A DNA stretch of 64,000 nucleotides from Tanypteryx hageni (GCA_028673005.1 CM054113.1:204963504-205027503), one strand, 5' to 3'; positions 38,601 to 45,619 are shown, counted from the stretch's first letter. Numbers and translations: made by a program. The notes: generated by a model from the letters alone, not told the origin.

Positions 38601-41600
38601 CGGTGCCGGCATTTGCCTGCTCTTACGAAGAACACCAGGGGGGCCAATGGCTTAACGTCCCTTCCGAAGGACGGAACAGCTGAATTTGCATGGTCTCCTC
38701 AAACCACACAAACAGGGGGCCGGGCAATCTTGGAAAAATCCTACTTGCGCAGGATTCGTACCCGATGACTTTTTCAAGCATCGGGCGAGGAGCAGCCAGC
38801 GTCCTAACCACTACACCACCGGCATCCCCAGACAATTTACTGTTATATTTTGTCCCTTAATGGTTATTGGACAACACTGATCCTTGGCCTGTAAACTTTG
38901 TTATTGAAATTTCATTAAAAGTATTTATAGTTCTTTTTTGTTGCAAATATCACCTACAACATTAAAATGAAAAAACTACGAGTATCTAATATAAGCAATT
39001 GTTGGAAAACATAATTTCAAAGGAAGATTTTGATATAAAATATTATTATCGTGCAATTTTTCCATATTCCCATCTCTTGGCCATAGAAAAAAATTGATAT
39101 ACAGGCGAACCTCTACTTACGAACTTAATGCATACCTGGAAATGCATTCGTAAGCTGAATGTTTGTAAGTTGAATTGACTTTTTCTATAAGAAACAATGT
39201 TAAATTCATTAATCCATTCCTGAATATTTATAAAGTATCAGCTTTTTCCTTATAAAGGGAATAAAAAGTGAACAGTTAGGATAAATTCATTTATTTTCAT
39301 TAAAAACTTTAATTTCCTTGTACAAAGTTAGTCGTGTAGAGAACATTCAGTGGTTTCCAAGACATCTATTGATGGGACGGAACCTTGATTATTATTCTGA
39401 AGAATTATTAGGGGAGGAATTATTTGGTTCAGCAGGGCTATTTGTAGGTGAGTATGCAGGTTATTTTTCTGATGCATGAGGAGTTGATGCTGGAGAAGAT
39501 GTGCTGTTATCTACTTTTATTGAAGAATCTGTTCAATGAAAGTTGAATTGAAGGTGTTCTTTTCTTCTCTTCATGAAGGAGTTTATAGCTGGATAGCTCT
39601 CTGTGAACACCTTTATAAACTGTAGAACTTCTTTCTGCATTTGGGTCATTATCTTTTAATACCTTCAAAGCCTCATCGATTTTCTTTAACGAATCGCTGA
39701 GGACTTTTGCAGACAAAACTTTTGTGGGAGGACAAGGAGTGTTGTCATCATTGCTGTTATCTTCCTGTTCTTTGACTTCCTTCTGCATTACTATCAGCTC
39801 ATCATTTGTAAGTTCAATCAAATGAGAGTCCACTAACTTGTCCACATCTAAGGCAACCATTTCTAAATTTATACTTTTTCCCATTTATAAAACTTCATGG
39901 GTGATTTGCTTTTCAGTTTGTTCAGAATCCTGTGAATCATAAACAAACTGTGGGCACAGCTTGCTCCAACAGCAATTCATCGTTGTTTGTTTGATTTACT
40001 TCCAACAATGACCAATGATTTTAACTGCATCAAGGATTCTGTACCCTTACCAAAAGTCTTTCAAGAATCTTTTGCATCAGTAGCCGCAATAGCTTGAGCG
40101 ATAGTTCGACATAAGTAAAACCTTTTGAAGGTTGCGATAACCATCTGGTCCATCGGTTGCGGTAAGGAAGTGGTGTTGGGAGACATGAAGACAACTTGGA
40201 TGTTTGAGTCCAAGTTAGCTAATGTTACAGGATGACCTGGGGCATTATCGATGACCAATAAAATTTTAAAGGCCAAATTACTCTTCCTACAATAATTTTT
40301 GACAGCTGGAACAAAGTGATCAAGAAAGCACTGCTGAAATAGCAAGGATGTTACCCATGCTTTCTTATTCAAAGTCCAAATCACGGGAAATGTTGCCTTG
40401 ACTATGCCCTTGAAAGCCCTCAGATTTTCAGAGTGATAAACAAGAAGTGGCTTCAATTTAAAATCTCCTGCGACATTTCCACCCAGAAGGAGGGTTAGAC
40501 GATCTTTAGAAATTTTGAATCCAGGAGCTTTCTTCTCTTCAGTTGAAATAAAGGTCCTTGAAGGCATCTTTTTCCAGAAAAGACCTGTCTCGTCAACATT
40601 GAAAACTTGTCGAGAGCAGTAGCCCCCATCTTTAATAATTGTTGCCAATGCCTCAGGAAATTTTTTTGCTGCCTCATGATCGGCACTTGCAGATTCACCA
40701 GATGATGAAAGGTTTTTCATATTTATCCTATGCTTGAATTTTGCAAACCATCCAACACTGGCCATAAATTCAGCAGGATCACTCGCCATTTCCTCCATAT
40801 GCGATTTAATATCCTGAAAAAGGCTTCTAGCCTTATCTTGAATCAATTCAGTACTCAGTCATTGGTTTTTTCTATTTTGATTCTGAATCCAAATTGTTAA
40901 ACACCGTTCCATTTCTTCAATGATGACACTTCATTTTTACTGACAATCACAGAATGAAGTGAGCCTGCATTGCAAATGTAATCAACAATTTTTTGTTTGT
41001 CTTTTAAAATGGTTCCAATTGTCAAACAATTGACATCATAAATACATCCAGTGGAAGCAAACGACTCACCTCTTTCTCTTTATTATGTCCATTTTTGTTT
41101 CCATCGATAGCACTCGTCATTTTTTACTACTCATAGTTGAAGCATCATCAGTATCACTACTTGTACACTTGCTTTCCATATTTTTAAGGGTATTATAAAA
41201 TAGAAAGGAATATATAATGTCGCCGCATACCAGTACAGATTCAAATGCATAGGGAAACTCAAGAGGCATAAGCAGGAGTGTAACTATGTATCTAAGGGTC
41301 GTAGGATGACCTAGTAAGAAGGCCTCCGTGCATACACGCTGCTCAGTAAAACTAGCTGCAAAACTCCTCTTGCAGTGGAAAACAGGCCTAATAAATGACA
41401 TTTTTTAAAACTTTAATTTTTTAACTTTAGAAGGCTTAAGTCTGTCGATAATAGTTAACTTTTACATTGAAACATACCGTCACCAACACAAGAACCCTTG
41501 AAGCTCTATTGATTATAATGAAGCGAATTTCAGATGATAAAGGAAACATTACAAATAGAGTTTAGGTTATTTAAGGCATTATTAAAATGTAGAAGCATTA

Positions 41601-44600
41601 TTGCATGGTCTTATCTTAATTTTTAAAGATATTTAAGTGAGTTTTTTGTAATTAAAAAAATGTCAGTAATATCCAACAATGTGTTTTGATAAATAATTGA
41701 GCTCAATGGTTTTCTCGTGTTGTCGAGGAAATGTTCTTAGCGGAGGATTGTAATTATTCAAAATTCTGGAAAGTGTACATACTGATGTTGAAAGGTTTTC
41801 CAGTCCCGTTTCTTAGCTACTTGACTGGGTATGTGATAATATCCTTCATTATACGGTACAGTCAGATTTAACTGTAAAAATTGTTTCACTAAAGAACAAG
41901 AACTCACTACCGTCTGCTGCCTTACAAATAAATGTTTCGCCAACAACTGTCTATGATCGACCAAAGAAAGTCCTAAGCTTAAACGCAGATCCCCAACAGT
42001 CAGAAACTTAATTAAAAGGATCTGTTTATGCTTATGTCATTGGTGACAGAATCAAGATGCAGAGCAGAGATAAGAATTCTCATATACGGGGTTAGTTGTG
42101 TCCACTTGAAGATAAAAAGAACAAAGAGCTCCTATGGTGGTCCAGATGTTCGTATCTGCGAGAGTTGTGTTCGTTAACTGAATAGGGAGTCAAAATTTCT
42201 TAGTAGGTGGAATGTTTGTAAGTATGAATTGTTCGTAACTTGAATGTTCGTAAGTCAAGATCCACCTGTAACCTTAAATGCAGGACCATTGGAGATGGTT
42301 TAAGTGTTCTCCCCCAGGAGGCACTGTAGTATTTTGACATGAATTTTTAAAAAGTATATCCATGCATATTCGTGATTTCCATTGCATTACATTAATGTCA
42401 TAAAATACATGAAAATAAAAAAGTACGAATATTTAATAGCAGCATTTCTCAGAAAATGTAATTTGAACAGAAAATATTGATATAAAATATTTATGTCGTG
42501 CATCTTTATATTATTGCCATCTCTTGACCATAGAAGGAACTGGTATAACCTTAAATGCGGGACCATCAGATAGTTGAGGAGGCTATGTAGTATTTTGGAA
42601 TACATAAATTTATAAAAATAAACACACCCATATTCATGATTTCCATTGCATTAATTTACCATCCCGTTTGGAAGTAAGCACGTATTTTATTGATGCTGCA
42701 AGTAACGCTGCAAGAAGCAGCTAGTTCTCATGAATTAAGCAAAAATTTAAGAAGAAATAAAAAATACTATAAATGTATGTGACTAGAGGTTTCTGCCACT
42801 GTTCCCTCTAATTTTTCATGATGTATGTGCGGAAGAAATTTGCCATGTTCAACTTTTTCGGAAATTTAAAATTAATGTGCATCCTTTTTCTGCTACACCA
42901 TTTTATCCTCAACAGTCAAAAAAGGTAAATAAAAGCATCTGGGTATATTAAAATTACAAATTAGGATGGGGTGGGGATGGTGGCATATACCGAGATTTTA
43001 TGACTAGTCTGCAACGTCGCCCAGTAGTGTGCTCTTTTTTATTTCTCAATGAACTATCTATAATTCAACAAATATTTGTGTGTACAAATTTTTTCTGGGT
43101 GCACTGGCCTTGCAGACCATGTGTGCGTGCATTGAGTTCTCCCCTCCTCATGTTTAGCGTGCCAACCCTTGCTGCTTACCTTGCTTTGCTCACTCCGGTC
43201 TAATCACCCCTTCAGTGGGTTTGCATATTTATTTACTCATATCTTTGTGTTTAAAACATAAAATTGTGGCTTGGGTATTGTGTACAGTAACATTAGTTTG
43301 AAAAATTCTCTAGTCCAGAATACCTCCAGTCTCATGCTTGCCAGAAAAGAGAGGTTAAACTTGTGCATTTTTATTTTATCTTCATTTATAAAGGTCATGA
43401 GAACTGAATAGATCAATAAGAAAAAACAAAGTGGTTTGATTTTACATTTTGCTAACTTGCATTAAATGCCAAAGAAATGTTTGTCCAGCATATTTCTTAT
43501 TACAGCAAGTTTTATTTTTTTTTTGGATTTTGGGCCATTATGCATAAAAGAACACATATTGAGGACTGCAGGGATAAATTAATCCTGTACAGGCAGTCCC
43601 TGCTTAACATGAAAGATATGATCCTAAAAAGTATCGTGTTAAGCGAATTCGTGCTAAGTGAATCCATAAAAAACATAAGAAACCAGGTAAAAGGTGAGAC
43701 ATATGTGTTCGAGGGAGGGAGAGAGATCGCCCGAGAAAGCAGAGATTTAATACACTACAACCAGTGCTCGAAGTGGAAAATACTACAAAATGGAATGCTT
43801 GTTCTGGCATTGGAACCGAAGGCAGTGGACACGAAATTTGCATACTGAAATAGTTGAATCATAATAGTGGTTCTATGCATGTGTGTGCTCTATTTGAACA
43901 GTTTCCAATTACTGTTTATAGATGATGATGTCATGTGCACACTTTATGCTGGTTTCCTTCTAGTATCAAATAATATATAGTTCTTTTATGACCTAGCTAA
44001 CTTTCCAGAATGGTATTACTAAATGTCTGACAAGACGGAACAATATTACCGACGCATGTGACGAACCGGAAAGGCATTCTGGTGCATTCCAACTCATTCC
44101 AAGCACTGACTACAAGTATTAATGTACATTTTACTTATATGCTAATACAAAATGCAGGAACCAGTACAATATAAATAAATTACAATGCATAAACAATATA
44201 CATAACATGTAATTAAATGGCTACATATGCTAATTCTGCAGGATCCTTCGATCACGAGTGACTGTTCTTTTAATGTGCAAATGCTTGATTAAACTGAAGA
44301 ATCCAATCTTGTTTAATGTGTAGGATCTGGTCCGATTTTCCTGTTTTTAGATCGATCTGAAATCAGTTAATACTGATTTGCAACTGCCAATTATAAATTA
44401 TCTAATATTTTACAAATAAATATAAAATAATAAATACATTGCATTAATGGCAACAATTTTTATTTTTTCATGTAATGGATCTTGTTGCAGTTTGTGTTTA
44501 ATCGGGAACTCCTTTGTGTAAAGTTAACAGGTCCCCTAATTGGTAAATCATGCTAATGTGAATTTCATGTTAAGTGAAGTTAAGTGGGGACCACCTGTAC

Positions 44601-45619
44601 AATTTATTATTTCAATATTGAAAATCTATCCATGGCTAGCCCATACCCTCACTACAATAAATCCAGTTATAGCTTTATTTAATTTCATAAAAATGCATTG
44701 TAAAATTATCTTTTCTTGTCACATGCAAAAGATGGCCCTCGGAATATTTCCATGAATGGAGAACTGAATAAAAATAGAACACAATTTAGGTTCAATATAG
44801 TATTATTAACACACTTGCCCAATTTTTATTATTTTATTTGTTAATTACAGCAGCCATATGTTCCTTCATATTTGATGCCACCCTTAAAATAACTAATTGA
44901 GCCCCATATTCAATATTATTTTGAACTTGACAAAATAATAAAAACTATTTCTATTGAAGGATAGGAAAATTAGCATCAAAATCAACGTGCTGATATTTTG
45001 ATAAAAAACTAGATTCAAAATTACTAGTAATTGATAAAATTACATTGAGTACTATTTTTGCTAAAATTTCAATTTGATTTCATTTCTAGTATTGTGATTT
45101 TTCATTCAAACTGCATATTGAATCTTTTTTCAATGAATAGTTTTAGTATCATTCAAAGTAAAATATGTTTACTTTTATTTTGAATTTGTTGATGGAAATT
45201 TCAGTTTTATACTTTCATTATATATTTCTTCTGCCTTCAATTTAGTATTGATGACAAGAGAGGAATGCATATCTCGCTATGGCAGTAATAGCAAGAAAAA
45301 TCTTCAAGATTAGTTTTGCATGATACTTGCACATTCGGAAAGTTATCTCCAAGTTCTTTAGTTTTCATTCTCATATTTCTAGAGTTGTCAATAAAGATAT
45401 CAAGTGAAAACGGTGAATTGCATTTAATTTCAGTGCTACACCCACAATAATCTTGGCTGGAAGATCCATGTGGTTGATCCTGGTTACTGGTCTCAGCAGA
45501 ATAAAGGAAATGGAGTCGTGGTGCATCCATTCCAAATCCACATCATCATCGTCCCTCTCCTCCTTGCCATGTTCTCCCTTCCTCATCTCCTCTTTCACTC
45601 CCCTCGGTTGTCAAGGTGA
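5378..45619 (+). CDS. Skeletor: Skeletor/Knickkopf-family DM13-DOMON protein, 10 exons, 5' partial
   Basis: Joining ten exons (5378-5616, 7036-7216, 14353-14618, 14874-14970, 27312-27555, 29557-29736, 34059-34157, 34243-34398, 37969-38144, 45434-45619) gives 1824 bases, that is 607 residues and a TGA. Every junction has GT-AG and the phases agree. Order: end of a first DM13 domain, a second DM13 (about 15-140), DOMON (about 168-335), a cupredoxin-like region (about 375-575) and a hydrophobic C-terminus that may be a membrane or GPI anchor. Family knowledge: Drosophila Skeletor was described as a spindle-matrix component, and its relative Knickkopf is an extracellular GPI-anchored protein needed for cuticle chitin organisation. 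The domain order fits both, so the Skeletor name is family-level; a Knickkopf-like paralogue is the alternative. The N-terminus is missing. Introns up to 12.3 kb are full of transposons. Confidence 0.88.
5617..7035 (+). other. Intron
   Basis: AT-rich intron of 1419 bases between exons a and b, phase 2. I see no mobile element or other gene in it. Confidence 0.85.
7036..7216 (+). CDS. Skeletor: Skeletor-type gene, exon b (second half of DM13-2)
   Basis: Residues 80-140. The acceptor is TTTTCACAG and the donor is ACT|GTGAGA. It holds the conserved DM13 closing segment with TVYDIDWLAVWCV and NFGHVMIPKDL. The split codon AG|T and the 60 following codons keep the frame with both neighbours. Confidence 0.93.
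7870..9201 (-). mobile_element. mariner element with TIRs and TA target duplication
   Basis: The element spans 7872-9199 (1328 bp), the usual mariner length. Its ends are inverted: CGAGGTGTGATCAAAAGG on the left and, read inward from the right, CGAGGCGCGATCAAAAAG. A TA flanks each side (7870-7871, 9200-9201). The transposase relic is on the - strand. It lies in intron b of the Skeletor-type gene. Confidence 0.93.
7934..8993 (-). pseudogene. mariner transposase, inactive
   Basis: The N-terminal helix-turn-helix half is in one frame (8993-8658), the middle in another (8538-8110) and the C-terminal end (CDFFLFPKLK onward) in a third (ending 7934), so there are at least two frame breaks. The two DDE-type positions that can be judged have changed. 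The family motif TGDE reads TGHE, and the HDNAPAH motif reads HNNAPAH, so both aspartates are lost. The tail of the third motif (DFFLFPKLK) is recognisable. It cannot encode an active enzyme. Confidence 0.9.
9943..10506 (+). mobile_element. Helitron unit 1, internally deleted
   Basis: Length is 564 bp against 757 and 753 for the other two. About 190 bp between the CCACTTCCAGATGA segment and TTTTGATATTTT is missing. It carries an enlarged GAG/GGA microsatellite after TTAC. Its 3' hairpin has one change (GCTTGTA) from the perfect stem of the other units. Confidence 0.85.
10507..11263 (+). mobile_element. Helitron unit 2
   Basis: A 757-bp unit starting TC immediately after the CTAG of unit 1 and ending with the perfect hairpin and CTAG at 11260-11263. 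It has no coding capacity. Confidence 0.88.
11264..12016 (+). mobile_element. Helitron unit 3
   Basis: A 753-bp unit starting TC immediately after the CTAG of unit 2. It ends CTAG at 12013-12016 and is followed by T and the resumed sequence of repeat A. It has no coding capacity. Confidence 0.88.
12946..14352 (+). other. Remainder of intron before exon c
   Basis: AT-rich intronic sequence. I see no recognisable gene, RNA or complete repeat in it. Confidence 0.6.
14353..14618 (+). CDS. Skeletor: Skeletor-type gene, exon c (linker and first half of DOMON)
   Basis: Residues 141-228 plus two bases. The acceptor is TTTTTAG after a T-rich tract and the donor is GAG|GTAAGT. A Thr/Ser/Pro-rich linker leads into the DOMON domain at NCRELLGGRLQVQW, ending with DEYMAFGLSGDQG, typical of DOMON domains of this family. 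Confidence 0.93.
14874..14970 (+). CDS. Skeletor: Skeletor-type gene, exon d (DOMON middle)
   Basis: Residues 229-261. The acceptor is GCCTAG and the donor is CAG|GTAAGC. It encodes MVGGDVVVAFYD and VDYYMSSTSQ, the DOMON core strands. Phase 2 in and phase 0 out match the neighbours. The intron before it is only 255 bases; the one after is 12.3 kb. Confidence 0.93.
15259..15345. repeat. Small foldback related to the TACCGTAT-type family
   Basis: Inverted arms around 15270-15289 (TTGTGTATAACATGCAG) and 15321-15344 (reverse complement TTACCCGAGTATAATGCGCA) surround a short loop. The arms resemble the ends of the other small inverted-repeat elements in this window. Confidence 0.5.
15846..15929. 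repeat. Small foldback related to the TACCGTAT-type family
   Basis: The left arm contains ATACCATATATACTCATG and TAGGTCGA. The right arm reversed reads CCCGTGTATATGTCGACCC. The hairpin is about 85 bases. Confidence 0.5.
16077..16160 (+). mobile_element. hAT (Charlie-like) left end, partner not found
   Basis: The sequence CAGGGTTGGCCAAACCATGG, followed by CTCGCGAGCCACATGCAGC, has the CAGGG-TGGCCAA start of Charlie-type hAT elements. I found no matching right end, so the extent is unknown. Confidence 0.45.
17288..18245 (-). mobile_element. PIF/Harbinger element with iterated subterminal motif
   Basis: The element spans 17291-18242 (952 bp). The left end is GGGTCGAGTGAATAAAAA, the right end reversed is GGGTTGAGTGAATAAAAA, and the flanks are a 3-bp CAT duplication (17288-17290, 18243-18245). 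A 3-bp duplication suits PIF/Harbinger, although TWA is the usual target. Both subterminal regions hold repeated copies of AAGCAAATGCTT or its half, about nine in all. A transposase fragment lies inside. Confidence 0.8.
17632..17919 (-). pseudogene. HARBI1-like transposase fragment
   Basis: A 95-residue - strand frame ends FVASKITIKANDWIKL after RYLSDPGFQIGVGEEHHV. This resembles the helix-turn-helix segment of PIF/Harbinger nucleases (a GSFQ-VGE--GV-QSTVS-pattern followed by -IKFP). The DDE nuclease domain is not present, so this is a remnant. Confidence 0.6.
18750..19009. mobile_element. Foldback MITE, about 256 bp
   Basis: The left arm from GGGGAAACTCGGAGAATTCC is mirrored by the right arm ending GGAATTATCCGAGTTTCCCC. 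The arms are about 120 bases each with scattered mismatches, and the loop is near 18875-18890. TA flanks both ends. There is no coding capacity. Confidence 0.85.
19554..19624 (-). tRNA. tRNA-Gly-like pseudogene, left arm
   Basis: This is the same body as the right-arm copy, but the 5' acceptor strand reads GGGACGA against TCATAGC, leaving three mismatches in seven pairs. D, anticodon and T arms are intact. The broken acceptor stem argues against a functional tRNA. Confidence 0.6.
19668..19738 (+). tRNA. tRNA-Gly-like sequence with abnormal anticodon loop
   Basis: A 71-base cloverleaf: acceptor GCTACGA/TCATAGC with one mismatch, D arm GTTC..GAAT, anticodon stem TCCGC/GTGGA, T stem CCGGG/CCCGG with loop TTCGATT, discriminator A. 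Overall it resembles eukaryotic tRNA-Gly(GCC), but the anticodon loop is CCGGCAA: position 33 is C instead of U and the anticodon by position is GGC (Ala). It may be a tRNA-derived repeat rather than a working gene. Confidence 0.6.
19886..21048 (-). mobile_element. hAT element relic (right end not found)
   Basis: The left end CAGCATTTCTCAACCTTTA is a hAT-type terminus. A - strand hAT transposase relic lies at 20536-21048. I could not find the right terminus, so the end given is only the limit of recognisable coding homology. Confidence 0.55.
20536..21048 (-). pseudogene. hAT transposase (ZBED5/SCAND3-like), broken
   Basis: Reading the - strand gives pieces of a BED-type start (KYGFTC...PQCVICSEVLSN), then LSNDTIARRIAMM, then ARTFALQLDESTDIAI. 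The latter two are the highly conserved segments before the first catalytic Asp in ZBED5/SCAND3-type hAT transposases. Several stops and frame changes separate the pieces. Confidence 0.8.
21834..22187 (-). pseudogene. pogo/Tigger transposase N-terminus (CENP-B-type DNA binding)
   Basis: From an ATG at 22187 the - strand reads MADKRKRRQITIREKLEIL, then FGIPESTLSTIISK, a stop, then RAIFDWVMKSRA and PIVQQHARDFALKMG. This is the two-part CENP-B helix-turn-helix of pogo/Tigger transposases. The DDE domain is missing. It probably belongs to the surrounding 18569-23547 element. Confidence 0.85.
24519..25595. mobile_element. hAT-like non-autonomous element with 8-bp duplication
   Basis: The element spans 24527-25587. 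The ends are TAAAGTGACCAGA and, reversed from the right, TAAGGTGACCAGA. Identical 8-bp duplications GTCATGAT lie at 24519-24526 and 25588-25595. The 8-bp target is the hAT signature. No transposase was recognised. Confidence 0.9.
25842..27213 (-). mobile_element. hAT element with 8-bp duplication and transposase relic
   Basis: The element spans 25850-27205 (1356 bp). The left end is CAGAGGCAGATGGTGG and the right end reversed is CAGGGGCGGATCTAT, with identical duplications ATTACAAA at 25842-25849 and 27206-27213. It ends about 100 bases before exon e of the Skeletor-type gene. Confidence 0.93.
26189..26399 (-). pseudogene. hAT transposase C-terminal dimerisation region
   Basis: The - strand reads LYTALKVYLTLPITNWEAKG, then SFSKMAYIKNKFRSTMSNQR and LNYLFI. 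This matches the C-terminal hAT dimerisation motif (TLPVT-ASAERSFS-LK-IK--LRSTM---RL). Upstream parts of the enzyme are too decayed to read. Confidence 0.88.
27312..27555 (+). CDS. Skeletor: Skeletor-type gene, exon e (end of DOMON)
   Basis: Residues 262-342 plus one base. The acceptor is TTGTTAG and the donor is CAG|GTTGGT, a weaker donor. It encodes GVCPDERLGG, ITRVLYRRPL and VSVLAAIGPLN, which close the DOMON domain. It is GC-richer than its surroundings. Phase 1 out matches exon f. Confidence 0.92.
28126..29277 (+). mobile_element. Inverted-repeat element B, copy 1, with pogo-like relic
   Basis: The right end reversed reads ATTACCATATTTTGTGG then TATGTAAGACGCACC. The left end (about 28126-28155) is more decayed. 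Copy 2 at 36180-36556, in inverse orientation, preserves the left end well as ATACCATATTTTTTGGCATA. A transposase fragment lies at 28582-28825. Confidence 0.65.
28582..28825 (+). pseudogene. pogo/jerky-like transposase N-terminal relic
   Basis: In shifting + strand frames one reads KNRVAARHFGPPSTEK, IHEWRKQKTEADG, LKWPQLEEEV and IKIVMYETIRVAEEKG. The succession AARHFG, WRKQK and PQLEE is typical of the DNA-binding half of pogo-group transposases. One-base frame changes and stops break it. Confidence 0.6.
29416..29492. repeat. Small foldback related to the TACCGTAT-type family
   Basis: The left arm ACATGTATAATACAGACC pairs with the right arm, which reversed reads TTCCATGTATAATACACAT and ends TACGGTAA. 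It is 77 bases in all. Confidence 0.55.
29557..29736 (+). CDS. Skeletor: Skeletor-type gene, exon f (start of cupredoxin-like region)
   Basis: Residues 343-402 plus one base. The acceptor is CATGTTTAG and the donor is CAG|GTAAAA. It contains SVFSARIGPTGGKRGYTAIT, the entry to the cupredoxin-like part found in Skeletor and Knickkopf. Confidence 0.93.
31326..32804. mobile_element. hAT-like element with subterminal GTAATTG repeats
   Basis: The element spans 31334-32796. The left end is CAGTGATGAGAAGAGTA and the right end reversed is CAGTGATGGGGAGTATA. The duplications CCTGTATT and CCTGTATA match at 7 of 8 bases. Both subterminal regions are crowded with AATTACAATTAC or GTAACTGAGTTAC-type motifs. 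No transposase was seen. Confidence 0.85.
31920..32400 (+). repeat. Duplicated segment inside the hAT-like element
   Basis: AAAACTCCCCAATACCAAAT through GTGGTTCCCAAGTT (31928-31977) recurs as GAAACTCCAAAATACCAAAT through GCGGTTCCCGAGTT (32288-32341). The second copy continues into GAACGGACGGACAGATGG, a motif common at one end of arthropod dispersed repeats. Confidence 0.6.
33564..33751. mobile_element. Tigger-like MITE, 184 bp
   Basis: The element spans 33566-33749. The left end is CAGTGAAACCTTGATATAGC and the right end reversed is CAGGGTAACCTCAATAGAAC, flanked by TA. It lies about 300 bases before exon g. Confidence 0.88.
34059..34157 (+). CDS. Skeletor: Skeletor-type gene, exon g
   Basis: Residues 403-435 plus one base. 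The acceptor is TCCTTCAG and the donor is GAG|GTAAGT. It encodes WGIAWYINDMLIPELYVERG and YTFVVEG, the most conserved stretch of the cupredoxin-like region. Confidence 0.95.
34243..34398 (+). CDS. Skeletor: Skeletor-type gene, exon h
   Basis: Residues 436-487 plus one base. The acceptor is CATCCAG and the donor is CAG|GTAAGA. The preceding intron is only 85 bases. It contains ARYHPFYITDNPEGGF, whose His aligns with a likely metal-ligand position of a cupredoxin fold, then RVFAGVGYD. Confidence 0.95.
34797..35520. mobile_element. Inverted-repeat element with GCATATAAGCCGCA ends
   Basis: The left end (about 34799) reads TTCCATATTTATTCACATAT then AAGCTGCA. The right end (to about 35512) reversed reads TACTGTATTCACTGCATATA then AGCCGCACCC. 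A second internal copy of the motif at 34863-34880 faces the left end. The flanks share AAACATAT, possibly an 8-bp duplication, though the exact element ends are uncertain. No transposase was seen. Confidence 0.65.
36180..36556 (-). mobile_element. Element B, copy 2 (fragment, inverse orientation)
   Basis: The reverse complement of this segment matches 28126-28465, including AAGGTAAGATTATTACTG/AG, CACTCATCCCCAAAATG/CTCC and AATATACATTATTAATAA. It keeps one clear end, ATACCATATTTTTTGGCATA. Confidence 0.75.
36712..37315 (+). repeat. Dispersed repeat A, copy 2 (no Helitron)
   Basis: This is colinear with 9481-9942 joined to 12017-12177. At 37151-37160 the sequence GTCTAGTATTATAC bridges the point where copy 1 holds the Helitron array, so this copy is the unoccupied site. 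Confidence 0.82.
37385..37905 (-). pseudogene. hAT transposase central fragment
   Basis: The - strand reads SGITLDLWTDNYKNVSYLG, then (after frame breaks) LKNIIFVSDCGANIKAALKF and INCAAHLINNVLDISI, CRKLVKYF and LKSTLKGDVKTR. The series WTD-, FV-D-GAN, CAAH-INN and DVKTRWN is the DDE-region order of Hermes/Restless-type hAT transposases. Stops interrupt it. It ends only about 60 bases from exon i. Confidence 0.85.
37969..38144 (+). CDS. Skeletor: Skeletor-type gene, exon i
   Basis: Residues 488-546. The acceptor is CCATTTAG and the donor is CAG|GTATGT. It encodes GRYCEWTHKT, TTLRLVCDES, YLNWTVAQETPDLLYYQ. It leads directly into the Cys/His motif of exon j. Confidence 0.94.
38493..38841 (-). 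mobile_element. tRNA-derived SINE with 11-bp target duplication
   Basis: The element spans 38504-38830. On the - strand it begins near GCCGGTGGTGTAGTGGTTAG (A-box-like) and has GGGTACGAATCC (B-box-like) about 50 bases later. It continues through a GC-rich body and ends in an AATAATAAAAA tail. The direct repeat GACAATTTACT at 38493-38503 and 38831-38841 is a typical target duplication of LINE-mobilised SINEs. Confidence 0.9.
39100..42270 (-). mobile_element. Tigger element, nearly full length
   Basis: The element spans 39102-42268 (3167 bp). The left end is CAGGCGAACCTCTACTTACG and the right end reversed is CAGGTGGATCTTGACTTACG, with TA at 39100-39101 and 42269-42270. The flanks rejoin to recreate GATA-TA-ACCTT, matching the intact neighbouring repeat unit, so the boundaries are certain. 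It contains a - strand transposase pseudogene. Confidence 0.95.
39507..41113 (-). pseudogene. Tigger transposase, broken by frameshifts
   Basis: Order on the - strand: VLSMETKMDIIKK and TIGTILKDKQKIVDYI (CENP-B-type binding half, 41113-40880), then the DDE domain in one 261-residue frame (40846-40061) with FNVDETGLFWKKMPS, LLVIDNAPGHP and NTTSLPQPMDQMV, then the Tigger C-terminal tail in another frame (39884-39507, ending SIQLSLNRFF). All three catalytic Asp positions are still present, but at least three frame breaks prevent a full enzyme. Confidence 0.93.
43588..44599. mobile_element. Tigger-like non-autonomous element, 1 kb
   Basis: The element spans 43590-44597. The left end is CAGGCAGTCCCTGCTTAACA and the right end reversed is CAGGTGGTCCCCACTTAACT, TA on both sides. 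It lies in the last intron of the Skeletor-type gene. No transposase was seen. Confidence 0.9.
45434..45619 (+). CDS. Skeletor: Skeletor-type gene, last exon j with hydrophobic C-terminus
   Basis: Residues 547-607 and TGA. The acceptor is TTTAATTTCAG. It starts CYTHNNLGWKIHVVDPGYW, with Cys and His in a C-x2-H arrangement expected of a cupredoxin copper site. After Gly-Asn-Gly the chain turns strongly hydrophobic (IHIIIVPLLLAMFSLPHLLF) and ends HSPRLSR. This could be a GPI-attachment signal or a membrane anchor. The sequence AAG|GTGAAG overlapping the stop could serve as an alternative donor. Confidence 0.9.
   Translation, partial: CYTHNNLGWKIHVVDPGYWSQQNKGNGVVVHPFQIHIIIVPLLLAMFSLPHLLFHSPRLSR

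Larger units (their letters stand above)
38930..42655 (+). repeat. 278-bp tandem repeat, interrupted by a Tigger
   Basis: A unit ends GATATAAAATATTTATGTCG...CATCTCTTGACCATAG...GGTATA at 42548, and the next unit starts with ACCTTAAATGCGGGACCAT. The unit 42271-42548 (278 bp) is followed by a truncated copy 42549-42655. The end of a further unit lies at about 38960-39101, split from 42271 by the Tigger. Confidence 0.8.
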
